Part shown: positions 49,511-58,961 of the stretch, piece after piece
Layout of the letters: every line of letters starts with the position of its first letter
Position numbering within the stretch: the first letter of the stretch is position 1
Source of the DNA: Nocardioides campestrisoli
Lineage (GTDB): Bacteria; Actinomycetota; Actinomycetes; Propionibacteriales; Nocardioidaceae
NCBI RefSeq assembly: GCF_013624435.2
Contig: NZ_CP061768.1
Span: 310,001-374,000 of the forward strand
DNA: 64,000 nucleotides
Reading direction: 5' to 3'
The notes under the pieces: generated by a model
What the model was told of the DNA's origin: nothing
The model's database searches: none
The model's input: only the letters and a program-made list of their open reading frames with translations
Translations under genes and position numbers: made by a program

Positions 49511-51124
49511 GTGGGTTGGCTCCTCCTGGCCCTCTGGGCCTTGTTCTACCTCGCCCTGGGTCCGTCGACCCTGCTGCTGACCGCGGCGCTGCTCGCGGTG
49601 CCGCGGGTCCGCGCGCGCGTGCCGCGACCCACCTTCACCCGCAAGGGCGTCGCGGTCGGCGCGGCCGTGGTGCTCGCCGGCGGCGCCCTGGTCTGGGCGG
49701 TCCCCGACGGCCGGCTGCCGATCCCGCACGCCGGCGGCCTGCTCGTCGCCCCGGCGTACGACGGCCGGCAGGTCTCCGCGACACCGATCGAGGCCGAGCA
49801 GCCCCCGGCCCACCCGTGGCTGGCCCGGATGGGCTCGGACGCGGTCAACAACGACGCCTGGTCCAGCGGCGCCCAGCTCGGTCCGGGCCCGCTCGGTGAC
49901 CGGCCGCAGACCGACAGCGCCTGGTACGGCCTGGAGAAGTGCGGACGGATGGCCTTCGACTCCGCCGGGCGGATCGTCGCGCTGTGCCACGACCACCGTG
50001 GCGCCGTGCTGCGGGTGATCGACCCGGACTCGCTGCGCCCGTTGAGCAGCAAGCGCCTGCCCGACCGGCGGGAGACCGAGGCCTCGCCCTGGCAGGACCT
50101 GTGCCACGGCTCGCAGTTCTACCTCGACAACGGCGACCGCGCGGTGGTCACCACCACCGAGCGCCGGATCCAGGCGGTCGGCACCGCCGACGCCGAGGGC
50201 CGCCCCGACCTGACCATCGAGGAGTCCTGGAGCCTGGAGTCCCTGGTGCCCGAGAGCGACTGCCTGGTCACGGTGAAACCGGACTGGTCGGGACGCATCT
50301 GGTGGGCCAGCCGGGACGGCCGGGTCGGGCTGGTCGACCCGGTCAGCGGGGCCGTCCACGGCCTGGAGCTGGGGGAGAAGGTGACCAACTCCATCGCCGT
50401 CGACGAGAACGGCGGGGTCTTCGTGGTCAGCGACACCGCGCTCTACCGGTTCACCGCAGACGCCTCCGGGGCCCCCGGGATCACCTGGCGCACCGAGTAC
50501 GACCGCGGCGTGGAGCGCAAGGACGGCCAGCTCGTCCAGGGCAGCGGCACCTCCCCGACGCTGGTCGACCAGGGCCTGGTGGCGATCGCCGACAACGCCG
50601 AGCCGCGGCTGCACGTGGTCTTCCTCGACCGCTCCTCGGGCGCCGAGGTCTGCCGCTCGGCGGTCTTCGACGGCGGCGAGTCCGCCACCGAGACCTCCCT
50701 GACCTCCGTGGGCTCGGGCGTGGTCGTGGAGAACAACCACGGCTACTCCACGCCGACCTCGACGCTGCTGGGCTTCAGCAGCTCGCCGGGGCTGGCCCGC
50801 GTCGACCACGTCGACGGCGAGTGCCAGGTCGCCTGGACCAACGACGAGGTGGTCCCCTCGGCGGTGCCGACCGTCTCCTGGCAGACCGGCCTGATCTACG
50901 CCTGGACCAAGCGGCCCTCGCTGTGGGGCGTCTCGGGCTGGTACCTGACCGCGATCGACGCCCACACCGGCCAGACCGCGTTCTCGGTCCGCGGCGGCAC
51001 CGGCCCGCTGTTCAACAACCACTACGCGGCGGTGACCCTGGGCCCGGAGGGTGCGGCGTACGTCGGCACGATCGGCGGGCTGGTCAAGGTGCGCGACGTG
51101 GTCCGCAAGCCCAAGGACGACTGA
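49511..51124 (+). CDS. Membrane-anchored beta-propeller-like protein
   Basis: Unnamed protein of 537 residues. Two hydrophobic helices at the N-terminus (about 2-26 and 45-63) precede a large external part built of repeated beta segments of WD/PQQ-propeller character (IVALCHDHRGAVLRVIDPDSLRPL, GRIWWASRDGRVGLVDPVSGAV, GGVFVVSDTALYRF, WYLTAIDAHTGQTAFSVRGG). No enzyme motif seen. The GTG start follows the methyltransferase stop by 2 nt, so the two are probably coupled. Confidence 0.72.
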   Translation: MGWLLLALWALFYLALGPSTLLLTAALLAVPRVRARVPRPTFTRKGVAVGAAVVLAGGALVWAVPDGRLPIPHAGGLLVAPAYDGRQVSATPIEAEQPPAHPWLARMGSDAVNNDAWSSGAQLGPGPLGDRPQTDSAWYGLEKCGRMAFDSAGRIVALCHDHRGAVLRVIDPDSLRPLSSKRLPDRRETEASPWQDLCHGSQFYLDNGDRAVVTTTERRIQAVGTADAEGRPDLTIEESWSLESLVPESDCLVTVKPDWSGRIWWASRDGRVGLVDPVSGAVHGLELGEKVTNSIAVDENGGVFVVSDTALYRFTADASGAPGITWRTEYDRGVERKDGQLVQGSGTSPTLVDQGLVAIADNAEPRLHVVFLDRSSGAEVCRSAVFDGGESATETSLTSVGSGVVVENNHGYSTPTSTLLGFSSSPGLARVDHVDGECQVAWTNDEVVPSAVPTVSWQTGLIYAWTKRPSLWGVSGWYLTAIDAHTGQTAFSVRGGTGPLFNNHYAAVTLGPEGAAYVGTIGGLVKVRDVVRKPKDD

Positions 51125-51130
51125 GCGAGG

Positions 51131-52042
51131 TCAGGGCCAGCGCAGGCCCACGGCCTCCTCGCTGAGCTGCCACAGGCGACGCTGGGCGTCCTCGTCGCGG
51201 GCCACCGCCGAGGTGCCGACGACCTGGGGTGCGCCGCGGGCCTCGCCGGCGCCGCCCGGGCCGCAGTAGGTGCCGCCCGGCAGGTCGGCGGTCGCGGCCA
51301 TCAACAGCGGCCACGCCCCGTGCGCGGCCGGCTGGGCCACCGCCCGGTTGGCCGCACCCAGGATGCCGGCCAGGACGCCGGAGGAGCGGCCGAGCTGCCC
51401 GTTGGCGACCAGGTGGGTGCCGGCGTACCCGGGGTGGGCCGCCAGTGCCCGCACCGGGAGGGCTCGCTCGCGCAGCCGGCGCTCCAGCTCGAAGGTGAAG
51501 AGCAGGTTCGCGAGCTTGGTCGCGCCGTACTGCGGCCAGCGGCGGTAGCGGGTGGTCTGCAGGCGGGGGTCCTCCAGGGGAGCGGTCCGGGCGACCCGGT
51601 GCATCTGCGAGCTCACGGCCACCACGCGTCCGTCGCCGCTCTCGACCAGCTGGGGGAGCAGCATCCCGGTGAGCAGGAACGGCCCGAGGTGGTTGGTGGC
51701 CATCTGCAGCTCGAACCCGTCGCCGGTGCGTTGGTAGGGCGGCGCCATCACGCCCGCGTTGTTGACCAGCACGTCGATCGCGCCGAGCTCCTTGGCCCGC
51801 TCGGCAGCCGAGCGGACCGAGTCCAGCGAGGCGAGGTCGACGACCAGCTCCTCCGTGCTCGCGCCCGGCACCTGCGCCAGCACGGCCTCGCGGGTGCCGG
51901 TGAGCTTCTCCGGGTTGCGCCCGGCCAGCACCACCCGGGCGCCGTGGCGGGCCAGCTCCAGGGCGACGAACTGCCCCAGACCGCCGGGGCTGGCCCCGGT
52001 GACCACCACGGTGCGCCCGGTCTGGTCGGGGATCGCGATCAC
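51131..52042 (-). CDS. Short-chain dehydrogenase/reductase (retinol-dehydrogenase-like)
   Basis: SDR of 303 residues with VVVTGASPGGLGQFVALELARHGARVVLAGRN (NADP-type Arg), VLVNNAGVMAPP, ATNHLGPFLLT, VVAVSSQMH and the YGATKLAN active site. The long C-terminal part resembles WWOX/retinol-dehydrogenase-like SDRs. The GTG start at 52042 overlaps the upstream mycothiol-dependent enzyme gene by 4 nt. Confidence 0.88.
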   Translation of the reverse strand: MIAIPDQTGRTVVVTGASPGGLGQFVALELARHGARVVLAGRNPEKLTGTREAVLAQVPGASTEELVVDLASLDSVRSAAERAKELGAIDVLVNNAGVMAPPYQRTGDGFELQMATNHLGPFLLTGMLLPQLVESGDGRVVAVSSQMHRVARTAPLEDPRLQTTRYRRWPQYGATKLANLLFTFELERRLRERALPVRALAAHPGYAGTHLVANGQLGRSSGVLAGILGAANRAVAQPAAHGAWPLLMAATADLPGGTYCGPGGAGEARGAPQVVGTSAVARDEDAQRRLWQLSEEAVGLRWP

Positions 52043-52887
52043 GGGGTGACCGCCATCGCGGCCAGCACCCGGGCGGCCAGCTCCTGGTCGCCGGCGACCC
52101 GGACGCCCGCGGGATGCGGGGCCTGCCGGCCGCCGGCCAGCACCGTGAACGCCTCGCGGTCCAGCTCGATCGTCGCGGTGGGCTCGGCGGGGGGCTCCGG
52201 CAGACTCCGGCCGCGGCCGTCCTCGCCGACCTCGAAGGAGCGCGGCGCCAGGTCGTCGACGGTCAGCACCAGCGTGGTGCCGGGCGCTGCACCGACCCGC
52301 TTGGCCAGCACCAGCCCGAGGCTGTCGCTCAGGTAGCCGATCGTGTGGGTGGCCGCGGGGGAGCGGAGGTTGCCCGGGCGGCCGACCGCGCGGCGTACGT
52401 CCTGCTCGTGCATCCACACGTCGAGCGGGCGGTTGCGCAGCAGGGTGCGCTGCGTCCAGCCCAGGGCACCGAAGGCACCGGGGGCCGGCGCGTCCGGGTC
52501 GCTCGGCGGGTCCTCCAGCAGGGCGGTGCGCCGGCTGGTCGCCGACTGGCGGATCTCCTGCAGCAGGTCGTCGGCGTCGCGCTCGCGGCGGGCCGCCACG
52601 CCCTGCTCGGTGAAGACCTGCATCGGGCTGCGCACGTGCTCGAGCTCGCCGACCTCGACGTCGTCGTGCGCGGTGCCGGCCAGCAGCGACTCCAGGTGCG
52701 CGGTGTGGGCGACCACGGCGTGCACGTCCCACCCCGGCAGGTCCGTCGGGGCGGCCCAGGCCTCGGACGGCAGCTCCTCCAGCAGCCCGGTCAGGTCGTC
52801 GATGGCCTGCCACCAGGCGTCGACGTACCCGACCAGCTCGGGGTGTCCGGTGCTCGTGCTGGGCTGGCTCGCCTGCTGCTCGGTCAT
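52039..52887 (-). CDS. Maleylpyruvate isomerase family mycothiol-dependent enzyme
   Basis: DinB-fold protein, 282 residues, of the mycothiol-dependent maleylpyruvate isomerase family (TIGR03083-like). The core includes LPSEAWAAPTDLPGWDVHAVVAHTAHLESLLAG with a metal-site His, and RNRPLDVWMHEQDVRRAVGRPGN with the second metal-site His. TAGGCT lies about 8 nt before the ATG on the minus strand, a leaderless arrangement. Actual substrate unknown. Confidence 0.87.
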   Translation of the reverse strand: MTEQQASQPSTSTGHPELVGYVDAWWQAIDDLTGLLEELPSEAWAAPTDLPGWDVHAVVAHTAHLESLLAGTAHDDVEVGELEHVRSPMQVFTEQGVAARRERDADDLLQEIRQSATSRRTALLEDPPSDPDAPAPGAFGALGWTQRTLLRNRPLDVWMHEQDVRRAVGRPGNLRSPAATHTIGYLSDSLGLVLAKRVGAAPGTTLVLTVDDLAPRSFEVGEDGRGRSLPEPPAEPTATIELDREAFTVLAGGRQAPHPAGVRVAGDQELAARVLAAMAVTP

Positions 52888-52947
52888 GCGCGCAGCCTAG
52901 GGCGCAGGTCGTGACGGGAGAATAGGAGCGACCAGGAGAATGGGCGC

Positions 52948-54681
52948 ATGCGCGTGCGTGCCCCCGAGCTCACCGGCCGCGGCTGGCTCAACACCCCCGG
53001 CCCCCTGTCCCTCTCCGACCTGCGTGGGCGCTTCGTCCTGCTGGACTTCTGGACCTTCTGCTGCGTCAACTGCCTGCACGTCCTCGACGAGCTGCGGCCG
53101 CTGGAGGCGACGTACGCCGAGGAGCTGGTCGTCGTCGGCGTGCACTCGCCGAAGTTCGTGCACGAGGCCGACCCGGACGCGCTGGTCGCGGCCGTCGAGC
53201 GGTACGGCGTGCACCACCCGGTGCTCGACGACCCCGAGCTGACCACCTGGTCGGCCTACACCGCGCGGGCCTGGCCCACGCTGGTGCTGGTCGACCCCGA
53301 GGGCTACGTGGTCGCCCAGTACGCCGGCGAGGGGCACGTGCACGCCCTGGACCGGCTGCTCGCCGAGCTGGTCGCCGAGCACCGCGAGCGCGGCACCCTG
53401 CAGCCGGGCGACTCGCCGTACGTGCCGCCGACCGTCGAGCCGACCGACCTGCGCTTCCCGGCCAAGGCCGTGCCGCTGCCCGACGGGCGGGTGCTGGTCG
53501 CCGACGCCGGCCACGACGAGGTGGTCGAGCTGGCGTCGGCCGACGGCCCTGTGCTGCGCCGGTTCGGGGGGTTCGCCGAGCCCAACGGGCTCTGCCTGCT
53601 GCCCGAGGAGGTGGCCGCCGAGGCCGGGTACGACGTGGTGGTCGCCGACACCGTGCACCACCAGCTCCGCGGGCTGACGCTGGCCACCGGCGAGGTGCGG
53701 GTGCTCGCCGGCGACGGCGAGCAGTGGATGCCCGGCGACGGCCACGAGCGGCTCTCCAGCCCGTGGGACGTCGCCTGGTGGGGCGACCGGGTCTGGGTGG
53801 CGATGGCCGGCATCCACCAGCTGTGGACCTTCGACCCGCGCACCGGCGACGTCGAGGTCCTGGTCGGCACCACGAACGAAGGACTGCGCGACGGGCCGAT
53901 CGACCAGGCGTGGCTGGCGCAGACCAGCGGACTGGCCGCGGCCGGCGACCGGCTCTGGCTGGCCGACAGCGAGGTCTCCGCGCTGCGCTGGGTCTCCGGC
54001 GGCGAGGTGGGCACCGCGGTGGGCACCGGGTTGTTCGACTTCGGGTTCCGTGACGGCAAGGCCGACGAGGCGCTGCTGCAGCACCCGCTCGGGGTGACCG
54101 CGCTGCCCGACGGCTCGGTGGCCGTCTGCGACACCTACAACGGCGCCGTGCGCCGCTTCGACCCGGTCGACGGGACGCTCGGCACGCTGGCGACCGGGCT
54201 CTCCGAGCCGAGCGGGGCCTACGTCGACGGCGAGCACCTGGTGGTGGTGGAGTCGACCGCCCACCGGCTGACCCGGGTGCCGCTGGGCGCCTCGGCCCAG
54301 GCGGCCGACTTCAGCCACCGCACCCAGCGCCCGGTCACCGACGTGGCCGCCTCGGTGCTGCTGGAGGCGGTCTTCACGCCGCCGCCGGGACAGAAGGTCG
54401 ACGACCGCTACGGCCCGGCGACCCAGCTGATGGTGACCGCGACGCCGGCCGCGCTGCTGCGTACCGGCGAGGGGCGCTCGACCGACCTGCGACGCACCCT
54501 CGAGCTCGACCCGACGGTCGGGGAGGGGGTGCTGCACGTCGCCGCCCGCGCAGCCTCCTGCGACGCCGATCTGGGGGAGGGTGCCGCCTGCCACGTGCAC
54601 CAGCAGGACTGGGGCGTCCCGGTCCGGGTCAGCGCCGCCGGCGAGGCCGTGCTGACCCTGCCGCTGGGCGGGACCGCCTGA
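52948..54681 (+). CDS. Thioredoxin-like plus NHL-repeat protein (NHLRC2-like)
   Basis: Protein of 577 residues with an N-terminal thioredoxin/AhpC-TSA-like domain (about 1-155; active-site region FWTFCCVNCLHVL) followed by an NHL-type six-bladed propeller (about 165-450: FPAKAVPLPDGRVLVADAGHDEVVEL, HPLGVTALPDGSVAVCDTYNGAVRRF) and a C-terminal beta domain. No signal peptide seen. The CCVNC context differs from classical CGPC. GAGAAT lies 6 nt before the ATG. It ends at a bidirectional terminator. Confidence 0.87.
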   Translation: MRVRAPELTGRGWLNTPGPLSLSDLRGRFVLLDFWTFCCVNCLHVLDELRPLEATYAEELVVVGVHSPKFVHEADPDALVAAVERYGVHHPVLDDPELTTWSAYTARAWPTLVLVDPEGYVVAQYAGEGHVHALDRLLAELVAEHRERGTLQPGDSPYVPPTVEPTDLRFPAKAVPLPDGRVLVADAGHDEVVELASADGPVLRRFGGFAEPNGLCLLPEEVAAEAGYDVVVADTVHHQLRGLTLATGEVRVLAGDGEQWMPGDGHERLSSPWDVAWWGDRVWVAMAGIHQLWTFDPRTGDVEVLVGTTNEGLRDGPIDQAWLAQTSGLAAAGDRLWLADSEVSALRWVSGGEVGTAVGTGLFDFGFRDGKADEALLQHPLGVTALPDGSVAVCDTYNGAVRRFDPVDGTLGTLATGLSEPSGAYVDGEHLVVVESTAHRLTRVPLGASAQAADFSHRTQRPVTDVAASVLLEAVFTPPPGQKVDDRYGPATQLMVTATPAALLRTGEGRSTDLRRTLELDPTVGEGVLHVAARAASCDADLGEGAACHVHQQDWGVPVRVSAAGEAVLTLPLGGTA

Positions 54682-54713
54682 CCCGCTCCCCCCAGACTCT
54701 GCCCACGAACGAC

Positions 54714-54746
54714 GAAGGGCCGCACCCAGCCGGGGTGCGGCCCTTC
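54714..54746. terminator. Bidirectional terminator between convergent genes
   Basis: GAAGGGCCGCACCC (54714-54727) and GGGTGCGGCCCTTC (54733-54746) form a perfect 14-bp stem with a 5-nt loop. It lies between the stops of the thioredoxin-NHL gene and fadE5, serving both strands. Confidence 0.88.
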
Positions 54747-54761
54747 ACTGTCGAGATTGGA

Positions 54762-56645
54762 TCAGAACGCCGCCTCGTCGAGGTCCATCAGCGAGAGGTC
54801 GATCTGCTCGGCGATGTTTCGCTCCGCGGTCAGGCGGGGGAGGTTGGTGGCGGCGAAGAACTGCGCGGCCGCGACCTTGCCCTCGTAGAACGCCTTGTCC
54901 TTGGCGGAGACCTCGCCGCCCAGCTTGGCCAGCGCGACCTCCGCCTGGCGCAGCAGCAGCCAGGCGCAGACCACGTCGCCCAGCACCATCAGCAGGCGGG
55001 TGGTGTTCAGCCCCACCTTGTAGATGTTGCGCAGGTCGCCGCCCTCGGCGGAGGCGTCGGCCGACATCAGGTCGTTGATCATGTGACCGACGATGGCGTT
55101 GGCGTCCTGGAGCGCGGTGGCCAGCAGGGCCCGCTCGTTCTTCAGGCGACCGTTGCCCGCCTCGGACTTGATGAAGCCCTCGATCTCGCCGGCCAGGTGG
55201 CCCAGGGCGCGGCCCTGGTCCTTGACGATCTTGCGGAAGAAGAAGTCCTGGCCCTGGATCGCCGTGGTGCCCTCGTAGAGGGTGTCGATCTTGGCGTCGC
55301 GGACGTACTGCTCGATCGGGTACTCCTGCAGGAAGCCGGAGCCACCGAAGGTCTGCAGCGACTCGGTGCCCAGGAGCACCCAGGAGCGCTCGGAGCCGTA
55401 GCCCTTGACGATCGGGAGCAGCAGGTCGTTGACCGCCTCGGCCAGCTTGTCGTGCTCGCCGGCGTGCTCGGCGAGCATCACCTTGTCCTGCCAGGTGGCG
55501 GTGTAGAGCACCAGGGCTCGCATGGCCTCGGCGAACGACTTCTGCACCATCAGCGAGCGACGGACGTCGGGGTGGTGGGTGATCGTGACGCGCGGGGCGG
55601 TCTTGTCCGCCGACTGGGTGAGGTCGGCGCCCTGGATCCGCTCCTTGGCGTACTCCAGCGCGTTGAGGTAGCCGGTGGAGAGGGTGGCGATCGCCTTGGT
55701 GCCGACCATCATCCGGGCGTTCTCGATCACGTCGAACATCTGCGCGATGCCGTTGTGCACCTCGCCGACCAGCCAGCCCTTGGCGGGCTCGCCGCCGCCG
55801 ACCTGCGGGTCGCCGAAGGTGACCTCGCAGGTGTTGGAGACCTTGATGCCCATCTTGTGCTCGACGTTGGTGACGTAGATGCCGTTGCGCTCGCCGGTCA
55901 GCTCGCCGGTCTCGTGGTCGAAGTGGTGCTCGGGCATCCAGAAGAGCGAGAGGCCCTTGGTGCCCGGGCCGCCGGCGCCCTCGACGCCCTCGGGGCGGGC
56001 CAGCACCAGGTGCATGACGTTCTCGGTCATGTCGTTGGTGGCCGAGGTGATGAAGCGCTTGACGCCCGTGACGTTCCACGAGCCGTCCTCGTTCGGGGTG
56101 GCCTTGGCGCGGCCGGCGCCCACGTCGGAGCCGGCGTCGGGCTCGGTCAGCACCATCGTGCAGCCCCACTCGCGCTCGACCATGATCTGGGCGACGCGCA
56201 TGTCGCGCTCCACGCCGTTGGCGTTGTTGTAGAGCACGCCGGCGAACGGCGCGCCCGCGGCGTACATGTGGATCGGGGCGTTGGCGCCCAGCACCATCTC
56301 GCCGATCGCCCAGTTGAGGCTGGACGGGGCGGGGGTGCCGCCGAGCTCCTCGCGGATCTGCAGGCGCCAGAACTCGGCGTCCATCCAGGCGCGGTAGCTC
56401 TTCTTGAACGACTCCGGCAGCGGGGCCGAGTGGGTCTTCGGGTCGAAGACCGGCGGGTTGCGGTCGCTGTCCTCGTAGGAGGCGGCGATGTCCTCGCGGG
56501 CGAGACGGTCGACCTCGGCCAGCACCTCACGCGCGGTGTCGACGTCGACCTCCGCGAACGGGCCCGTGCCCAGGATCTCGTCGCGTCCGAACACCTCGAA
56601 GAGGTTGAACTCGATGTCACGGAGGTTGCTCTTGTAGTGGCTCAC
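54762..56645 (-). CDS. fadE5: Acyl-CoA dehydrogenase, FadE5 orthologue
   Basis: Large FAD-dependent acyl-CoA dehydrogenase, 627 residues, for the first step of beta-oxidation. Near-collinear with mycobacterial FadE5 as I recall it: start [80 protein letters not shown] (catalytic region) and the end LMDLDEAAF. The GTG at 56645 has GGTGGA upstream; longer frames lie in the promoter. Transcription is controlled by the promoter at 56722-56751 with an operator-like site between its elements. Confidence 0.94.
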   Translation of the reverse strand: MSHYKSNLRDIEFNLFEVFGRDEILGTGPFAEVDVDTAREVLAEVDRLAREDIAASYEDSDRNPPVFDPKTHSAPLPESFKKSYRAWMDAEFWRLQIREELGGTPAPSSLNWAIGEMVLGANAPIHMYAAGAPFAGVLYNNANGVERDMRVAQIMVEREWGCTMVLTEPDAGSDVGAGRAKATPNEDGSWNVTGVKRFITSATNDMTENVMHLVLARPEGVEGAGGPGTKGLSLFWMPEHHFDHETGELTGERNGIYVTNVEHKMGIKVSNTCEVTFGDPQVGGGEPAKGWLVGEVHNGIAQMFDVIENARMMVGTKAIATLSTGYLNALEYAKERIQGADLTQSADKTAPRVTITHHPDVRRSLMVQKSFAEAMRALVLYTATWQDKVMLAEHAGEHDKLAEAVNDLLLPIVKGYGSERSWVLLGTESLQTFGGSGFLQEYPIEQYVRDAKIDTLYEGTTAIQGQDFFFRKIVKDQGRALGHLAGEIEGFIKSEAGNGRLKNERALLATALQDANAIVGHMINDLMSADASAEGGDLRNIYKVGLNTTRLLMVLGDVVCAWLLLRQAEVALAKLGGEVSAKDKAFYEGKVAAAQFFAATNLPRLTAERNIAEQIDLSLMDLDEAAF

Positions 56646-56721
56646 GGATCCACCCTTATCCAGTCTGATGGGGTCACCGGCCTTGCGGCCCGGCCTTGGC
56701 GCCCGACGAGTGGACACACGA

Positions 56722-56751
56722 GTCCTACCAGTCAGTAACTTGATTGTGCAA
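56722..56751 (-). promoter_or_regulatory. fadE5 promoter with operator-like site
   Basis: On the minus strand TTGCAC (56746-56751) and TAGGAC (56722-56727) are separated by 18 nt. Between them TTACTGACTGGTAG (56725-56738, minus) is an imperfect palindrome resembling the TTACTCGCGAGTAA palindrome at 25577. A TetR-type fatty-acid regulator is a reasonable guess. Confidence 0.55.
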
Positions 56752-56839
56752 CGAGGCGCACGCTCCCGCAAGTGGAACGCTGTGATCTTCCTGACGACCT
56801 CGGTCACTCGCGGGGGAATTGACCTCCAGGTGATAGGTA

Positions 56840-56862
56840 ATGTCTACTATAAAAAGAGACAT
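56840..56862. promoter_or_regulatory. Operator-like repeat over the TauE promoter
   Basis: ATGTCT (56840-56845) and AGACAT (56857-56862) are perfect complements with an 11-nt AT-rich spacer. TACTAT (56845-56850) inside it looks like a -10, with TTGACC at 56819-56824 as -35 (20-nt spacer). The site lies 27 nt before the permease start, and an Rrf2 regulator gene is next in the operon. Confidence 0.55.
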
Positions 56863-56888
56863 ACGTTCACCACTCGAGAAGGCGCAAC

Positions 56889-57803
56889 ATGCGACAACTC
56901 ATCGTCCTGGGATTCGTCGGATTCCTGGCTCAGCTCATCGACGGGTCCCTGGGGATGGCGTACGGCGTCACCTCCACGACGCTGCTGCTCGCCGCCGGCG
57001 TCGCGCCGGCCGCCGCCTCGGCGGCGGTGCACTTCTCCGAGATCGGCACCTCGCTGGTCTCCGGCATCTCCCACCACAAGCTCGGCAACGTCGACTGGCG
57101 CACGGTGATGATCCTGGCCGGCCCCGGCTTCGTCGGCGCGTTCGCCGGCGCGACCATCCTGGTCAACATCGACGGCGAGATGGCCAAGCCGATCGTCGCC
57201 GGCATCCTGCTCACCCTGGGTGTCTACGTGATCTGGCGGTTCCTGGTGCTCGGCGGCCGCCGGCCCACCTTCAAGGGACGTCCGTCGGCGACCTTCCTGG
57301 CGCCGATCGGCCTCTTCGGCGGCGCGCTGGACGCGATCGGCGGCGGCGGCTGGGGCCCGGTGGGCACCACCACCCTCCTCTCCTCGGGCCGGCTCGAGCC
57401 GCGCAAGGTGATCGGGTCGATCGACACCTCCGAGTTCGTGGTCGCCGTCGGCGGCTCGATCGGGTTCATCCTGGCGCTGGGGCACTCCGGCATCGACTGG
57501 GGGTACGCCGGCGCGCTGCTGGCCGGTGGCGTGCTCGCGGCCCCGATCGCAGCCTGGCTGGTCCGGCACCTGCCCGGCCGGGTGCTCGGCGTCGCGGCCG
57601 GCGGCCTGATCATCGTCACCAACAGCCGCACCCTGGCCGACTCGTTCGGCGCCTCGGGCGCCCAGGTCGCCGCCATCGTCGGCGCCCTGGCGGTCGTCTG
57701 GATCGTCGCCATCGCCTGGGCGGTCAAGCACGAGCGCGCGGCCCGTCGAGCCGAGCTGGCCGAGCAGGACGGGCGTGCCGCGGACGAGCTCGAACTCGCC
57801 TGA
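56889..57803 (+). CDS. TauE/SafE-family sulfite/sulfonate permease
   Basis: Membrane transporter, 304 residues, with two TauE repeats: FLAQLIDGSLGMAYGVTSTTLLLAAGVAPAAASAAVHFSEIGTSLVSG near the start and FGGALDAIGGGGWGPVGTTTLLSSG...SIDTSEFVVAVGGSIGF in the middle. Members move sulfite, sulfoacetate or related anions. GAGAAGG precedes the ATG. The Rrf2 regulator gene follows 47 nt downstream. Confidence 0.9.
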   Translation: MRQLIVLGFVGFLAQLIDGSLGMAYGVTSTTLLLAAGVAPAAASAAVHFSEIGTSLVSGISHHKLGNVDWRTVMILAGPGFVGAFAGATILVNIDGEMAKPIVAGILLTLGVYVIWRFLVLGGRRPTFKGRPSATFLAPIGLFGGALDAIGGGGWGPVGTTTLLSSGRLEPRKVIGSIDTSEFVVAVGGSIGFILALGHSGIDWGYAGALLAGGVLAAPIAAWLVRHLPGRVLGVAAGGLIIVTNSRTLADSFGASGAQVAAIVGALAVVWIVAIAWAVKHERAARRAELAEQDGRAADELELA

Positions 57804-57850
57804 GCGGGCGTCTGGGCCCTGCGGGACCCGGCATCTGACAAACTGGGGCC

Positions 57851-58309
57851 ATGCGCGTCTCCGCGAAGTCCGACTACGCCCTCCGGGCCCTCATCGAGAT
57901 GGCGGCGCGCGCCGACGCGAAGCCGGTCAGCGCCGAGGAGCTGGGCAAGTCCCAGGACATCCCCCACGGGTTCCTCCAGGCCATCCTCGCCGACCTCCGC
58001 AAGGCGGGCGTGGTGGTCTCCCAGCGTGGCCAGTCCGGCGGCTGGCGGCTGGCCCGCGACCCGGGGGAGGTCTCGGTGGCCGACGTGATCCGCGCCGTCG
58101 ACGGGCCGCTGGTCTCGGTCTACGGCCTGCGCCCGGAGGCGGTCTCCTACAACGCCTCCGCCGAGGTGCTCCAGCACGTGTGGATCGCCGCCCGGCACTC
58201 CCTGCGCGACGTCTTCGAGCAGGTCTCGATCGCGCAGCTGGCCAGCCAGGAGCTCCCGGAGGCGGTCACCTCGCGTACCGCTGACGAGGACGCCTGGCAG
58301 CCGCACTGA
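57851..58309 (+). CDS. Rrf2-family transcriptional regulator
   Basis: Winged-helix regulator, 152 residues: MRVSAKSDYALRALIEMA, IPHGFLQAILADLRKAGVVVSQRGQSGGWRLARDPGEVSVADVIRAVDGPL. There is no cysteine at all, so it cannot hold a Cys-ligated Fe-S cluster as IscR/NsrR do; this resembles CymR-type members that sense sulfur metabolism through a partner. CAAACT lies 7 nt before the ATG. With a sulfur-anion permease upstream, a sulfur-responsive role is likely. Confidence 0.9.
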   Translation: MRVSAKSDYALRALIEMAARADAKPVSAEELGKSQDIPHGFLQAILADLRKAGVVVSQRGQSGGWRLARDPGEVSVADVIRAVDGPLVSVYGLRPEAVSYNASAEVLQHVWIAARHSLRDVFEQVSIAQLASQELPEAVTSRTADEDAWQPH

Positions 58310-58316
58310 GCGAGGC

Positions 58317-58952
58317 TCAAGCCCCCCGGGCGTGCGTGGCGATCCACTCCACCAGGGGTCGGAGCTCCCGCCAGTCGGTACGCACCCGGTCGAGCAGCTC
58401 GGGGCCCAGGGCGTCGGCCTCGAAGCCGTAGGACCGGCCGACGAAGATCTGCTTGTGCCGCAGCAGCTCGATCCGCGGGTGGTCGGCGGGGTAGCCGCGC
58501 GGGGAGGTCTTGAGCTTGTCCCCGCCGACCTCCCAGCCCCGCTTCGCGTAGCGGGCGAGCATCTTCTCCAGCGGCACCCCAGTCAGCTCGGCGGCCATCG
58601 CCTCGCGGATCGCGGCCAGCCGCGGCCCGCTGGCGTCGTAGAAGCCGGCCCCCACCCGGGTGCCGCGCGGGGAGATCTCGACGTACCAGCCGGTCGCCTC
58701 GCCGACCGCGACGAAGGCGCCCTGGTGGGTCTTGTACGGCGTCTTGTCCTTGGCGAAGCGCACGTCGCGGTAGGGGCGGAACACCTTGGCGGACCCGAAC
58801 TCCGGCTCCAGCGCGGCGACCAGCGCCTCCATCGGCTTGCGGACGGCCTCGGCGTAGACGTGCTTGTGCGCCTCCCAGAACGCTCTGGTGTTGTCGACCT
58901 CGAGGTCGTCGTAGAAGTCGAGGGCCGCGACGGGGAAACCGGTGAACTGCAC
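58317..58952 (-). CDS. DUF2461-domain protein
   Basis: Protein of 211 residues matching DUF2461 (TIGR02453): ALDFYDDLEVDNTRAFWEAHKHVYAEAVRKPMEALVAAL, VFRPYRDVRFAKDKTPYKTHQGAFV, GWYVEISPRGTRVGAGFYDASGPRLAAIREAM and RGYPADHPRIELLRHKQIFVGRSY. Function is unknown. Confidence 0.88.
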   Translation of the reverse strand: MQFTGFPVAALDFYDDLEVDNTRAFWEAHKHVYAEAVRKPMEALVAALEPEFGSAKVFRPYRDVRFAKDKTPYKTHQGAFVAVGEATGWYVEISPRGTRVGAGFYDASGPRLAAIREAMAAELTGVPLEKMLARYAKRGWEVGGDKLKTSPRGYPADHPRIELLRHKQIFVGRSYGFEADALGPELLDRVRTDWRELRPLVEWIATHARGA

Positions 58953-58961
58953 GGCCTCAGC

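Noticed and set aside
56761..56888. AT-richer stretch as a mobile-element border
   Set aside because: It is a short promoter region between divergent fadE5 and the permease; no terminal repeats or transposase remains.
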